In this document: in pieces, positions 54,268 through 63,756 of the stretch
How positions within the stretch are numbered: position 1 is the first letter of the stretch
Layout of the letters: every line of letters begins with the position of its first letter
Assembly (NCBI RefSeq): GCF_004331735.1
Contig: NZ_SJSO01000018.1
Location: forward strand, 58,501 to 122,500
From: Pedobacter psychrodurus
GTDB lineage: Bacteria > Bacteroidota > Bacteroidia > Sphingobacteriales > Sphingobacteriaceae
Length of the DNA: 64,000 nucleotides
Direction: 5' to 3'
The notes under the pieces: generated by a model
The model's input: only the letters and a program-made list of their open reading frames with translations
Told to the model about the DNA's origin: nothing
Database searches by the model: none
Translations under genes and position numbers: made by a program

Positions 54268-55377
54268 ATGAAAGACAAATTATCGTTTCTACCAAAGCTT
54301 GCGCTGGTTCTTTTCTGTTTAATTAGTTTAACCTACATCGCCATTTTAGGACAATCGCTGTTAGCTCCTTTACTTTTCTCGTTTTTGATGGCGATTTTAT
54401 TATTGCCTATAGGTACCTTTTTAGAACGGAGATTAAAGTTTAAACGAAGCTTATCTACCATTGTTTCGGTAATCCTGATGATCGCGGTTATTGGAGGCAT
54501 TATCTATTTCTTTGGCAATCAACTAAGCGATTTATGGGCAGATTGGCCTTTGCTTAAAGAGAAAGCCAATGTTTCGTACCATGAACTTCAAAAATGGATT
54601 TCACACACTTTTGGCGTAAATTCTCAGAAACAACTCGATTATTTAAATGATAGCACAGAGAAAGCTTTGGCTACTAGCGCTGCAATTGTAGCTACCACCT
54701 TGGCCACCCTATCTTCTACCCTGTTGTTTTTAAGTTTCACACTACTTTTCACGTTCTTTATTTTAAACTACCGCAGGGTTTTATTTACATTTTTAACCTC
54801 GGTTTTTAGAGAAGAGCACAAAGAAAAAGTTTCCGAAATTGTCAGTCAGATTCAGTACATCATTAAAAAATACATCATCGGTTTATTTCTACAGATGCTT
54901 ATTGTTACGGTATTAATGATTACCGTGCTGAGTTTGTTAGGTGTTAAATATGCCGTTCTGTTAGGTCTGGTGGCTGGTATTTTTAATGTGGTTCCTTATT
55001 TGGGGATATTCTTTGCCCTCTTAGTAAGCTGCCTGATTACCTTTGCAACAGCAGGTGCAGGTAAAGTACTGCTGGTTTTGATCGCTTTTGTTGGCGTTCA
55101 TGCCATAGATGGAAACGTACTAATGCCACTGGTGGTGGGTTCGAAAGTAAAAATAAATGCATTATTTGCCTTTATTGGTATTATAGTTGGCGAGATGATT
55201 TGGGGAATTTCGGGTATGTTCTTATGCATCCCTTATCTGGCCATGTTAAAAATAATCTTCGATAGAGTGGATAACTTAAAACCCTGGGGCATTTTAATGG
55301 GTGAAGAACATAAGCCCGATAAAAAGAAGCGTGTTTACCGGATTACAAAAAGGATTAAATTAGAAGAAAAAGATTAA
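54268..55377 (+). CDS. AI-2E family transporter (PerM-like permease)
   Basis: 369 residues, eight membrane segments with a large extramembrane part between the third and fourth (about 86-135), the usual pattern of PF01594. Conserved SLLGVKYAVLLGLVAGIFNVVPYLG (226-250) and the long final helices are visible. The family exports a variety of substrates; the autoinducer-2 label is historical. C-terminal basic tail (KPDKKKRVYRITKR). The next gene starts one base after its stop. Confidence 0.88.
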   Translation: MKDKLSFLPKLALVLFCLISLTYIAILGQSLLAPLLFSFLMAILLLPIGTFLERRLKFKRSLSTIVSVILMIAVIGGIIYFFGNQLSDLWADWPLLKEKANVSYHELQKWISHTFGVNSQKQLDYLNDSTEKALATSAAIVATTLATLSSTLLFLSFTLLFTFFILNYRRVLFTFLTSVFREEHKEKVSEIVSQIQYIIKKYIIGLFLQMLIVTVLMITVLSLLGVKYAVLLGLVAGIFNVVPYLGIFFALLVSCLITFATAGAGKVLLVLIAFVGVHAIDGNVLMPLVVGSKVKINALFAFIGIIVGEMIWGISGMFLCIPYLAMLKIIFDRVDNLKPWGILMGEEHKPDKKKRVYRITKRIKLEEKD

Positions 55378-55378
55378 T

Positions 55379-55675
55379 ATGGCCGAAAATAGATCGCCCC
55401 ATATTTTAAGCACTTCTGCCAATCTCTTGGGCATCTGCTTTATTGTACTTACTTCTTTAAAAAAACTTGCACTTACGGATGGTTCCTTAATTGATGAATT
55501 TGCCGTAGCTGCCGTAATGTTTTTTATGACCAGCTGTATCTTATCTTTTATCTCGATGAGACGACAAAAAACAGCTAGCCAGCGGCTAGAAAAAGTTGCC
55601 GACTTCGTATTTTTATCTGGCTTATTGGTATTGTTTGTTGCAACCATTTTAATTGCCTTTAATTTAATAAAATAG
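55379..55675 (+). CDS. Small two- or three-helix membrane protein, unknown
   Basis: 98 residues with three hydrophobic segments (about 14-29, 38-56 and 74-97). No motif recognised. It begins one base after the stop of the permease gene, so the two are translationally coupled. Confidence 0.6.
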   Translation: MAENRSPHILSTSANLLGICFIVLTSLKKLALTDGSLIDEFAVAAVMFFMTSCILSFISMRRQKTASQRLEKVADFVFLSGLLVLFVATILIAFNLIK

Positions 55676-55691
55676 ATTAAATATACCGTTC

Positions 55692-56141
55692 ATGAAACCC
55701 TTATTCGTACTCATCATCGTTTATGTTGCGCTATTGGCTTTTGGTGGCCATACTACTTTTGATAAAGGAAATATTTTTGCAGGCAATATTGCGATGGGTG
55801 TGATGTTACTTTTTACTGCTATCGGGCATTTCAAGTTTAAAACCAGTATGGCTGCTATGATCCCGCTATTTATTCCTAAAAAAGTAGAAATTGTAATTTT
55901 AACAGGGGTTCTGGAAATCTTATTTGCGATTGGCTTGGCAATAGCAAGCACCAGATATTTAACCGGAATAGCATTGATTATTTTCTACATTGCCATTTTA
56001 CCCGCAAATATTTATGCAGCCAAACACCGCATTAATTACGAAAATCTGTATAAACCAGGGCCAGGGCCAAAATATTTATGGTTCAGAATACCTTTTCAGC
56101 TTTTCTTAATCGCTTGGGTTTGGTACTTTAGCGTTCGATAA
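55692..56141 (+). CDS. DoxX-like membrane protein
   Basis: 149 residues, four membrane segments. GVMLLFTAIGHFKFKTSMAAMIPLFIP (36-62) followed by VILTGVLEILFAIGLAI (69-85) matches the DoxX/DoxD-like family pattern (GxxHF...P-x-x-x-P...E-x-x-x-x-G). Role unknown; family members affect redox balance. Third gene of a probable permease/small protein/DoxX/mazG operon with 16- and 20-bp gaps. Confidence 0.75.
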   Translation: MKPLFVLIIVYVALLAFGGHTTFDKGNIFAGNIAMGVMLLFTAIGHFKFKTSMAAMIPLFIPKKVEIVILTGVLEILFAIGLAIASTRYLTGIALIIFYIAILPANIYAAKHRINYENLYKPGPGPKYLWFRIPFQLFLIAWVWYFSVR

Positions 56142-56161
56142 ATATAGTTCAATCATAAAAC

Positions 56162-56968
56162 ATGCCTAACAATCCAATTCCGGCCATTGCCAATAATCCA
56201 GCTGATGCCTTTACACGTTTACTCACCGTTTTAGATACGCTGCGTACTCAATGCCCATGGGATAAAAAACAGACCATGGAAACACTGCGCCATTTAACTA
56301 TAGAGGAAACTTACGAATTGAGCGATGCCATTTTAGAGGGCGATTTAGACGAAATTAAAAAGGAACTTGGTGATGTGATGATGCACTTGGTTTTTTATTC
56401 AAGAATTGCTTCCGAAACCGGTGATTTTAATATCACCGATGTTTTAAACGGAGTTTGCGATAAACTGGTAAACCGACATCCACATATTTATGGCGATGTT
56501 GAAGTGCAGAACGAAGAAGATGTAAAACGCAATTGGGAACGGATAAAACTAAAAGAAGGCAACAAATCGGTTTTGGCTGGTGTTCCATCTTCACTACCAG
56601 CGCTGGTTAAGGCTGCCCGCATTCAGGAAAAAGCCCGTGGCGTAGGTTTCGATTGGGAAGATAAAAACCAGGTTTGGGAAAAAGTAGAAGAAGAACTGCA
56701 GGAATTTAAAACGGAATTTAATGTTGCTGATAATACGGCCATTGATATCGAAAAGGCTGAATCAGAATTTGGCGATGTACTTTTCTCTTTGATCAATTAT
56801 GCACGTTTCATTAACATCAATCCTGAAAATGCATTAGAAAAAACCAATAAAAAATTTATCAAACGTTTTCAGTACCTCGAAACTAAAGCAAAAGAAAACG
56901 GAAAAGCCTTAGCTGACATGACTCTTGCGGAGATGGATATATATTGGAACGAAGCAAAGAAAATATAG
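56162..56968 (+). CDS. mazG: Nucleoside triphosphate pyrophosphohydrolase
   Basis: 268 residues, two MazG domains. The first shows LRTQCPWDKKQTMETLRHLTIEETYELSDAI, with the EE-x-x-E helix, and ELGDVMMHLVFYSRIA (ExxD). The second repeats FDWEDKNQVWEKVEEELQEFKTE and ESEFGDVLFSLINYARF. Hydrolyses NTPs to NMP plus pyrophosphate, clearing aberrant nucleotides. Length and both metal sites are intact. Confidence 0.95.
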   Translation: MPNNPIPAIANNPADAFTRLLTVLDTLRTQCPWDKKQTMETLRHLTIEETYELSDAILEGDLDEIKKELGDVMMHLVFYSRIASETGDFNITDVLNGVCDKLVNRHPHIYGDVEVQNEEDVKRNWERIKLKEGNKSVLAGVPSSLPALVKAARIQEKARGVGFDWEDKNQVWEKVEEELQEFKTEFNVADNTAIDIEKAESEFGDVLFSLINYARFININPENALEKTNKKFIKRFQYLETKAKENGKALADMTLAEMDIYWNEAKKI

Positions 56969-56981
56969 CCAAAAGGAGTAA

Positions 56982-57043
56982 AATCGCAAATTTAATATAA
57001 ATTTTGCGATTGTAATCGCAAAATTTATATTAAATTTGCGATT
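56982..57043. promoter_or_regulatory. Perfect 62-bp palindrome abutting the DUF4143 gene start
   Basis: Arms 56982-57011 and 57014-57043 are 30-bp perfect reverse complements separated by GT. Each arm is itself nearly palindromic, so AATCGCAAA/TTTGCGATT boxes occur four times. The right arm ends one base before the ATG at 57044, so any transcript from within or before it would form a long hairpin at the start codon, or a dimeric repressor would cover the promoter. Confidence 0.9.
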
Positions 57044-58168
57044 ATGATTTACAGAGCAATATCAAATTCGATTGAAAAACACCTAAAAGATGAAAAAGCA
57101 ATCATCCTTTTAGGCCCAAGGCAAGTTGGAAAAAGTACGCTCTTACAACAATTGTCTTCAAAGTTTGCCAAACCAATTATGTGGTGGAACGGTGATGATG
57201 CAGACGTTAGAACCATACTTAACAATACTACCTCTACATCGTTACGTGCCCTTCTCGGAAAATCAAAAACATTGGTAATTGATGAGGCACAAAGAATTGA
57301 TAACATCGGCATATCTATAAAATTAATTATCGACCAACTTAAAGATGTAAAAGTAATTGCTACCGGTTCTTCAGCTTTTGAGTTGGCCAATCATATTAAC
57401 GAACCCCTTACCGGTAGAAAATGGGAATACAACTTGTTTCCTTTTTCATTCGGAGAAATGGTAGAGGAACATGGCCTGCTTACCGAAAAAAGATTGTTAC
57501 ACCACCGTTTGGTTTATGGATACTATCCGGAAATTGTAAACAATCCGGGAGGAGAAGAAATACGGTTAAAACAATTATCAGATAGTTATCTCTACAAGGA
57601 TGTTTTAACCTGGGAAAAAATCCAAAAGCCAGATAAGATGGAAAAATTAATCCAAGCTTTAGCTTTTCAGGTTGGCAATGAAGTATCGTACAACGAACTG
57701 GGCCAATTATCGGGTTTGGACAATCAAACAACAGAAAAATATATCGATTTGCTCGAAAAGGCATTCATTGTTTTCAGATTGGGCTCCTTAAGCAGAAACT
57801 TAAGAAATGAATTAAAGAAAAGCCGAAAAATCTACTTTTACGACAATGGGATCAGAAATGCTGTAATTAATCAATTTAGTCCGGCAGTATTAAGACAGGA
57901 TATTGGTGCTCTTTGGGAAAATTTCGTCATTAGTGAGCGTGTTAAGTTTCTTGCCTATAAACAAATTAACTGTAACCAATACTTTTGGCGCACACATGCA
58001 CAACAGGAAATAGATTATATTGAAGAAAGAAACGGATTAATGAATGCTTACGAATTTAAATGGAATCCAAAATCCAATGTAAAATTCCCAAAAACATTCT
58101 TAGGTGCTTACGAAAATGTGGAAACCAAAGTAATTACGCCAGATAATATAACCGAATTTCTGCTATAG
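57044..58168 (+). CDS. AAA-family ATPase with DUF4143 (PD-(D/E)XK-like) C-terminal domain
   Basis: 374 residues. Walker A GPRQVGKST (24-32), Walker B-like LVIDEAQRI (about 77-85), sensor region VKVIATGSSAFEL, then a wHTH-like part (ALAFQVGNEVSYNELGQLSGLDNQTTEKYIDLLE, 204-237) and a C-terminal DUF4143 domain with EIDYIEE, then YEFKW, the E-x-D...E-x-K pattern of the nuclease fold. The role of these AAA_14 proteins is unknown; many are in defence or mobile settings. The long palindrome at its start points to self-regulation. Convergent with the SEC-C gene, overlapping by 6 bp. Confidence 0.88.
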   Translation: MIYRAISNSIEKHLKDEKAIILLGPRQVGKSTLLQQLSSKFAKPIMWWNGDDADVRTILNNTTSTSLRALLGKSKTLVIDEAQRIDNIGISIKLIIDQLKDVKVIATGSSAFELANHINEPLTGRKWEYNLFPFSFGEMVEEHGLLTEKRLLHHRLVYGYYPEIVNNPGGEEIRLKQLSDSYLYKDVLTWEKIQKPDKMEKLIQALAFQVGNEVSYNELGQLSGLDNQTTEKYIDLLEKAFIVFRLGSLSRNLRNELKKSRKIYFYDNGIRNAVINQFSPAVLRQDIGALWENFVISERVKFLAYKQINCNQYFWRTHAQQEIDYIEERNGLMNAYEFKWNPKSNVKFPKTFLGAYENVETKVITPDNITEFLL

Positions 58169-58546
58169 ATAAAATTCACCATCAACATAATACCATTGCC
58201 CATCTTCTAACCTGAAATTAGATTTTTCATGCAATATTTCTGTTTGGAACTTCTTATTAAGGTAATAGGCCTTAAACTCGACGACATCAAAATCTAAAAA
58301 AAAAATTTCGAGTTTTAGCCATTTTGTATTTTTCGCACTATTTAAATACGCACTTTTCGAATGCTCTTTTCTTTTACTGATATGTGTGGTTTCGTAAAGA
58401 TAAGCAGCATCAGCTACTACAAAAGCAGAATATCTGGAACGCATTAAAGCCTCTGCAGTTGGTGCCACTTTCACTTTTAAATGATAGGGCTGGCAACAAT
58501 GGCTAAATGCAGTTCCACTTCCGCAAGGACAGTTTATTAAATCCAT
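58163..58546 (-). CDS. YchJ-like SEC-C/zinc-motif protein
   Basis: 127 residues. N-terminal SEC-C zinc site CPCGSGTAFSHCC (6-18), followed by the YchJ NTF2-like domain: APTAEALMRSRYSAFVV (28-44) and a C-terminal RLEDGQWYYVDGEF (112-125). Probably binds zinc; role unknown. Overlaps the convergent ATPase gene by 6 bp. Confidence 0.9.
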   Translation of the reverse strand: MDLINCPCGSGTAFSHCCQPYHLKVKVAPTAEALMRSRYSAFVVADAAYLYETTHISKRKEHSKSAYLNSAKNTKWLKLEIFFLDFDVVEFKAYYLNKKFQTEILHEKSNFRLEDGQWYYVDGEFYL

Positions 58547-58620
58547 GATTAAAATTTACCGTACAAAAGTATGATTTAATATTGCTGCTGCTAAAATTTC
58601 CGTAAAATTGCAGCTGAAAA

Positions 58621-59421
58621 ATGAGGTATTTCTTTCACATTGCATATCAAGGCCAATACTTTAGTGGGTGGCAAAAACAACCTGGGGTAAAAAGCGTTCA
58701 GGAAGTTATTGAACAAACGCTATCGAAGATTTTAAAATCGCCGATTGCTATTAATGGCTGTGGGCGAACAGATGCGCATGTACATGCCAGTCAGTTTTTT
58801 TTTCATGCCGATATTGAAAAAGATATTGATTTCGACCTGCTTTACATCCTGAATAAAGCCTTACCTTATAATATCGCGGTATTCGACATTATTAAAATGG
58901 AGGGAAAACCGCATGCCCGCTTTGATGCTGTACAACGGAAATATGATTATTTTATCCATACCTATAAAGATCCTTTTTTAAGCACCCAAAGTTCCTTTTA
59001 TCAATTAAACAATCTAGATTTTGATAAAATGAAAGCCGTTGTAAAGTTATTACCCCAATACAAAGATTATAGGGCTTTTTGTACGCATCCTGATAAATAC
59101 GAACATACCATTTGCAATGTAATGGAGGCCGATTTATTTGTAAATCCAAAGGGCGACAGGCTGAGGTTTCATATTGCCAGCAACCGCTTTTTGGGTAAAA
59201 TGATCCGCATTATTATGGGTAAAATTTTAATGGTTGGCAAAGGAGAACTTAGTTTTGATGAATTTGAAAGCGAACTGATTACCCTACAATCCTCAAAACT
59301 ATCATTGCCCGCTCACCCTACAGGCTTATACCTTTCGAAAGTTACCTATCCGTATTTAAACCTCGAACCACGAACTGAATTTATCAATAGTGCACAAGGT
59401 ATAAACTGGATTTCAATTTAA
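58621..59421 (+). CDS. truA: tRNA pseudouridine synthase TruA
   Basis: 266 residues. Makes pseudouridine at tRNA positions 38-40. The catalytic loop GCGRTDAHVHASQ carries Asp51; FSGWQKQPGVKSVQEVIE (15-32) and HIASNRFLGKMIRIIMGKIL (about 179-198) are typical. Length and motifs are normal. ATG at 58621 with an adenine-rich upstream. Confidence 0.95.
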   Translation: MRYFFHIAYQGQYFSGWQKQPGVKSVQEVIEQTLSKILKSPIAINGCGRTDAHVHASQFFFHADIEKDIDFDLLYILNKALPYNIAVFDIIKMEGKPHARFDAVQRKYDYFIHTYKDPFLSTQSSFYQLNNLDFDKMKAVVKLLPQYKDYRAFCTHPDKYEHTICNVMEADLFVNPKGDRLRFHIASNRFLGKMIRIIMGKILMVGKGELSFDEFESELITLQSSKLSLPAHPTGLYLSKVTYPYLNLEPRTEFINSAQGINWISI

Positions 59422-59457
59422 GTGTAGCGTTTTGATTTTGAACTCCGTTTAAGGGGT

Positions 59458-59904
59458 ATGAAAGTTCAAATCTGTATCTTCCTATTTGCCCTGATTTTAT
59501 CTTTAGGCTGTAAAAAATCTACAAACTTAGATGTTTTATTAGATGGCAATTATACAGGTGTGTTGGTAATTACCAATAGTATTAGGTCTGTGCCGGTAAC
59601 CCGTCCAATTTCAATCTTATTGCAGGATGGGAAGTTTAGCATTACTCCAAGCGCTGATATTAACCTAAAACCTTCTGGAGGCAAGGGAAACTATACATTC
59701 AGGAATGGGATCGGATATTTTACCGATGAGGTCGTTTGGACGGCAGATTTTGATTGGAATATGATTTTAAATGGCGAATACGATATCAGAAGTAGTGGTA
59801 TAGATTTAACCCTTAGAAAAAGGTTTAATACAAAAATAGCGCTTTCTCCGGCGACCTCTTATGCTACTATAGATTATGAATATATTTTAAAGAGAAGTAA
59901 TTAA
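59458..59904 (+). CDS. Small lipoprotein of unknown function
   Basis: 148 residues; lipobox LSLGC with Cys19. The mature part is beta-rich (NYTGVLVITNSIRSVPVTRP near 30), lipocalin-like in pattern, but no family is recognised. Co-directional with the next lipoprotein gene, 11 bp apart, and 36 bp after truA. Confidence 0.75.
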   Translation: MKVQICIFLFALILSLGCKKSTNLDVLLDGNYTGVLVITNSIRSVPVTRPISILLQDGKFSITPSADINLKPSGGKGNYTFRNGIGYFTDEVVWTADFDWNMILNGEYDIRSSGIDLTLRKRFNTKIALSPATSYATIDYEYILKRSN

Positions 59905-59915
59905 TCCTCATATAA

Positions 59916-60317
59916 ATGAAAAATTTAATGTTCTTCTTTATCGTACTATCTATGTTTGCTGCCGGATGCAAAAAGACACCTGAAACAAAAACGACGAATT
60001 ACGAATTTGAAATCAACACTTCAAAATCAATTGGCGCATCTACACTGGTATTAAAAACGATTAACGATAGCCGCTGCCCAATAAATGCTGATTGCATTGG
60101 CGCTGGAGGTGCAAAAGCATATTTCAAATTAACAGCCAATAAGATTGATCAGGAAATTATCTTATGCAAAGGAGATTGTAGCACATTAGAAAGTGTAGCA
60201 AACATTAAAATTAACGGCATAGATTATTCACTTAAATTAATTGACATCACACCATATCCTCAACTCCAGAAAAGTAACATTACACAAACTGTAAAAGTTG
60301 AGTTGACAAGAGCTTAA
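59916..60317 (+). CDS. Small lipoprotein of unknown function
   Basis: 133 residues; lipobox FAAGC with Cys18. Four cysteines in the mature part (CPINADCIGAGG at about 56-67 and CKGDC at about 88-92) may form two disulfides. No family is recognised. Last gene before a convergent permease gene. Confidence 0.75.
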   Translation: MKNLMFFFIVLSMFAAGCKKTPETKTTNYEFEINTSKSIGASTLVLKTINDSRCPINADCIGAGGAKAYFKLTANKIDQEIILCKGDCSTLESVANIKINGIDYSLKLIDITPYPQLQKSNITQTVKVELTRA

Positions 60318-60370
60318 GTTTAGGTTTGCTTGGGCATCGGGAAATGATCTGTCCGGTGTCCCAAGTTTTT

Positions 60371-61591
60371 TTATTTAAATCTAATTGCCTTAAGCGGAGA
60401 AACCTTGCTGATCAATAGCGAAGGGATAATCAAAACCGTTAAACATACCACTACCGTTACGATATTAAGCAGCAGCACATCGATAAAATGAAATTCTATG
60501 GGTGCATAAGCTAAAAAGTAAGAGGCCTGGTTAAGTTTAAAAATGTGGGTGGCCTGCTGTAAAAAACCAAGCCCTAAGCCCAGAATATTCCCAAGTAATA
60601 AGCCAATACCAATTAAATAAGCTGCGTTGTAAAGGAAAATCTTCATAATACTCCAGTTACTGGCCCCAAAAGATTTTAGCATCCCAATCATATTCGTTTT
60701 TTCTAAAATCATAATCAACAATGCAGTAATCATGTTAATTACACCTACAATGAGCATCAGGATTAAAAGTACCTTGGTATTTACATCAAGAAGGCCTAAC
60801 CAGGTAAAAATATTAGGAAAATTTTCTTCAATAGAATACGAGCGCAGGTTACGCGGAAGTTTTTCGTAAATATTATTGGCAATAGGCTTAAGCCTGTTAA
60901 AATCATTAATTCTGATTTCTATACCTCCAATTTCATTAACTTTCCAATTGTTTAAGCGCTTAATAATATTCAGGTTGCCCAGCACAAAACCCTTATCAAT
61001 ATCTTCTACACCAATATCGTAAACGCCTACAATCTTAAATTTACGCGGTCGCAACTGGTTTTGAACAAAATACATGATAAAATCATCTCCGGTTTTAAGT
61101 TTTAAACGATTAGCCGTATAATTCGAAATGAGCAGTTCCTGCATGGCAGCCGTACTGTCAGAAAAATCGATGATAGTTCCGCTAATAATATGCTGCTTAA
61201 TGTAATCCCATTTATAGTTTTTGTCTATCCCTTTAAAATTAATGCCTTCAATTTCATTATTGGCCGAAAGGATGGCAGGTTTTGTAGCAAAAGGATAATA
61301 ATATTCAATGTCGGGATTGTTTTTGAGCATTTTTTTGGTTTCTCCATCAAGTACAAAGGGAGAATGCTCAAAAGAATTATTCAAATCGTAACGGGTAATC
61401 TGCACATCGCCCAAATACCCCCTTACTTTATCCTGAATTTCAGTTTTAAAGCCCTTAATAATGGCGATAGAAAGAATCATAACAGCCAAACTCAACATCA
61501 CGCCTGCTATTGCAATACGGACGATAAGTTTTGAAAAAGTACGCTCAGATTTAATGGCTATCCGCCCTGCGATGAAATATTCGAAATTCAA
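60371..61591 (-). CDS. FtsX-family permease, LolC/LolE-like lipoprotein-releasing subunit
   Basis: About 406 residues. Four membrane segments: one near the N-terminus (IRIAIAGVMLSLAVMILSIAII), then a large periplasmic MacB-PCD domain (about 60-270) and three in the C-terminal FtsX domain. This is the arrangement of LolC/E. The ABC ATPase (LolD) is not adjacent. No ATG is available upstream: TTG at 61591 (reading N-F-E-Y-F-I-A-G-R-I-A, a typical family N-terminus) is the most likely start; TTG at 61624 is the alternative. Confidence 0.85.
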   Translation of the reverse strand: MNFEYFIAGRIAIKSERTFSKLIVRIAIAGVMLSLAVMILSIAIIKGFKTEIQDKVRGYLGDVQITRYDLNNSFEHSPFVLDGETKKMLKNNPDIEYYYPFATKPAILSANNEIEGINFKGIDKNYKWDYIKQHIISGTIIDFSDSTAAMQELLISNYTANRLKLKTGDDFIMYFVQNQLRPRKFKIVGVYDIGVEDIDKGFVLGNLNIIKRLNNWKVNEIGGIEIRINDFNRLKPIANNIYEKLPRNLRSYSIEENFPNIFTWLGLLDVNTKVLLILMLIVGVINMITALLIMILEKTNMIGMLKSFGASNWSIMKIFLYNAAYLIGIGLLLGNILGLGLGFLQQATHIFKLNQASYFLAYAPIEFHFIDVLLLNIVTVVVCLTVLIIPSLLISKVSPLKAIRFK

Positions 61592-61771
61592 TTTAATCAA
61601 TTTGTAAGTAACAAAAATGCTCAATTCCTTTTTAAAAATGACATTTTCGAAAATAAATAACCAACTTTAAACATCAATCATTAAGTTGTAACAAGAAAAT
61701 ACCAATAGCATAAATGAAATATATTGTAAATTGTTTTGTTATAATACCGGAAGATTAGAATAATACTCAAA

Positions 61772-63040
61772 ATGAAAAATTATATCAGCTTTGCTTTAAC
61801 CAGTTTAATTGCATTATCGGCCTGCGGACAACCCAAACCACTTGAACAGGAAGTTCTTGGAAAGAAAAGTCCTGAAAACAGAAAACTGATGATCAGGACT
61901 GTTAAACTGCCATCTACAATTAAAACCGGTTCAGAGCAGACCGAAAAATACCTCCCACTTTTAAAAGGAAAACGTGTTGGTATGGTGGTTAACCCCACAT
62001 CGATTATCGGTACGCAAACTTCGGTTGATAGCCTGTTGAAACGAGGTGTTAAAATCAAGAAGATATTTGGTCCTGAACATGGTTTTAGAGGCAATGCCAG
62101 TGCTGGCGTTACCGTTAACGATGATGTTGATGCCAAAACAGGTATAAAAGCCATTTCACTTTATGGCAAACACAGCACACCTACAACTGAAGATTTAGCT
62201 GATATCGACATCATGGTATTTGATATTCAAGATGTTGGTGTTCGTTTTTACACCTATATTAATACATTACAGCACGTTATGGAGGCCTGCGCAGCGAACA
62301 ATAAAACGTTGCTGATTTTAGATCGCCCCAATCCAAATGGTTATTTAATTGACGGGCCGATTTTGGATCCTAAATTTAAATCAGGAATTGGTGTACAGCC
62401 GATTCCTATTGCCCATGGCTTAACCGTTGGCGAATATGCACAGATGTTAAATGGCGAAGGCTGGTTGAAAGATAAGGTGAAATGTAAGATTACCATTATC
62501 AAAAATGCCAATTACAATCATGATATGGAGTATACTTTACCCGTTAAACCCTCTCCTAACCTGAATACGCAGCAATCTATTTTACTTTACCCATCTACTT
62601 GCTTATTTGAAGGCACTTATTTAAACCATGGCCGTGGAACAATGTTTCCTTTTACCGTTGTTGGCGCACCTTATCTTAAGGGGAAATTTGATTTCAGTTT
62701 TACGCCAAAAAGCATAAAAGGAATGTCTGAAACTCCATTATTTCAAGATCAGGTTTGTTATGGCTTAGATTTAAGAACTTACGATACTTCAAAACTGGTA
62801 AAATCGAAACAGGTAAACATTAGCTGGTTAATCGAACTGTACAAAGCATCACCTAGAAAAGAAGATTTCTTTAATTCCAAATTAAGTAAAGAAATGGGTA
62901 CTATCGAAAGATTAGTTGGTGTGGCAGATTTCAGGCAACAGGTAATCGACGGCAAAAGTGAAGCAGAAATTAGAGCAAGCTGGGAGCCGGGCCTAAATGC
63001 GTACAAAACCATGCGTAAGAAATATTTGCTTTATAATTAA
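61772..63040 (+). CDS. Exo-beta-N-acetylmuramidase NamZ-like lipoprotein (DUF1343)
   Basis: 422 residues with lipobox LSACG (Cys18). The DUF1343 core shows GKRVGMVVNPTS (67-78), IFGPEHGFRGNASAG (97-111, Glu expected to be catalytic), DIQDVGVRFYTYI and the C-terminal VNISWLIELYKA. NamZ-type enzymes remove terminal MurNAc from peptidoglycan chains, implying cell-wall recycling; membrane anchoring here is inferred from the lipobox. It stands alone. Confidence 0.9.
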   Translation: MKNYISFALTSLIALSACGQPKPLEQEVLGKKSPENRKLMIRTVKLPSTIKTGSEQTEKYLPLLKGKRVGMVVNPTSIIGTQTSVDSLLKRGVKIKKIFGPEHGFRGNASAGVTVNDDVDAKTGIKAISLYGKHSTPTTEDLADIDIMVFDIQDVGVRFYTYINTLQHVMEACAANNKTLLILDRPNPNGYLIDGPILDPKFKSGIGVQPIPIAHGLTVGEYAQMLNGEGWLKDKVKCKITIIKNANYNHDMEYTLPVKPSPNLNTQQSILLYPSTCLFEGTYLNHGRGTMFPFTVVGAPYLKGKFDFSFTPKSIKGMSETPLFQDQVCYGLDLRTYDTSKLVKSKQVNISWLIELYKASPRKEDFFNSKLSKEMGTIERLVGVADFRQQVIDGKSEAEIRASWEPGLNAYKTMRKKYLLYN

Positions 63041-63218
63041 GGAGCGAATGACTGAATGAGAGAAGGATTGATGGATTGAATGACAGAAGGATACAATGAT
63101 TGAATTGCCTTTGCGATTATTTTCAAACTTAACAGATACACATTTGTTATTAATTTATAATTGATTGGCCCTGCCCTATTCAATCATTCACTAATTCTAA
63201 CATTCAATCATTACAATT

Positions 63219-63425
63219 ATGAGCGGTCCAAAAATCAAAAGCGATAAACCCGGAAGCAATTATCAGGAAGAAGTACCTAAAGGCAGAGAACCTGTTGACC
63301 ATAAAACGGTGAGGCATGAAAATGACAGTACACCCAATAAAGCACCAAAAACGAATAACCCTGCCAAGCAACGCGAGCTTGAGGAGCAGCCTGTTCATCC
63401 AATAAAAAAGGCGCCTAAAGAATAA
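63219..63425 (+). CDS. Small hydrophilic, probably disordered protein
   Basis: 68 residues with a clear ATG; rich in Lys, Pro, Glu and Asn, no hydrophobic segment, low complexity in the middle. Preceded by short-word repeats at 63045-63215. Looks like an intrinsically disordered or stress-type small protein; no family recognised. Confidence 0.5.
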   Translation: MSGPKIKSDKPGSNYQEEVPKGREPVDHKTVRHENDSTPNKAPKTNNPAKQRELEEQPVHPIKKAPKE

Positions 63426-63544
63426 TTATAGCAATATCGTTATTGCAACTGGAATATAGCTTATTTACTGTAGTCATCACAACTGCCTGCCCGTTGCAGG
63501 CGGGGAGAGATCTACAATAGATTTCTCGACTGCGTTTCACTCCG

Positions 63545-63739
63545 CTACCATTGACGCTATTTCGCAATTACTTATTAATGAGCTATTTATTTTGCTCGCG
63601 TATTTCCGCCCAGCTAAGCCAAAGCACATCATCCTCGTTCTACTTAAATCCGGCCTAACAAATTTTTCGGGCTCCACTGACTAAGCCATCTCACTAGCTT
63701 TGAAAGAAAAATTTTCAGCCGGTGTTTTTTGTTTCTTTT
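63545..63739. repeat. 190-bp non-coding dispersed repeat, copy B (beside IS110-like gene)
   Basis: Partner of 14229-14420, same orientation. Its right end lies 18 bp from the stop codon of the IS110-like transposase gene at 63757. Position and conservation suggest that it belongs to the non-coding end of that insertion sequence. The rest of 63426-63756 contains no gene. Confidence 0.75.
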
Positions 63740-63756
63740 ACTATATAACAAAAAGA

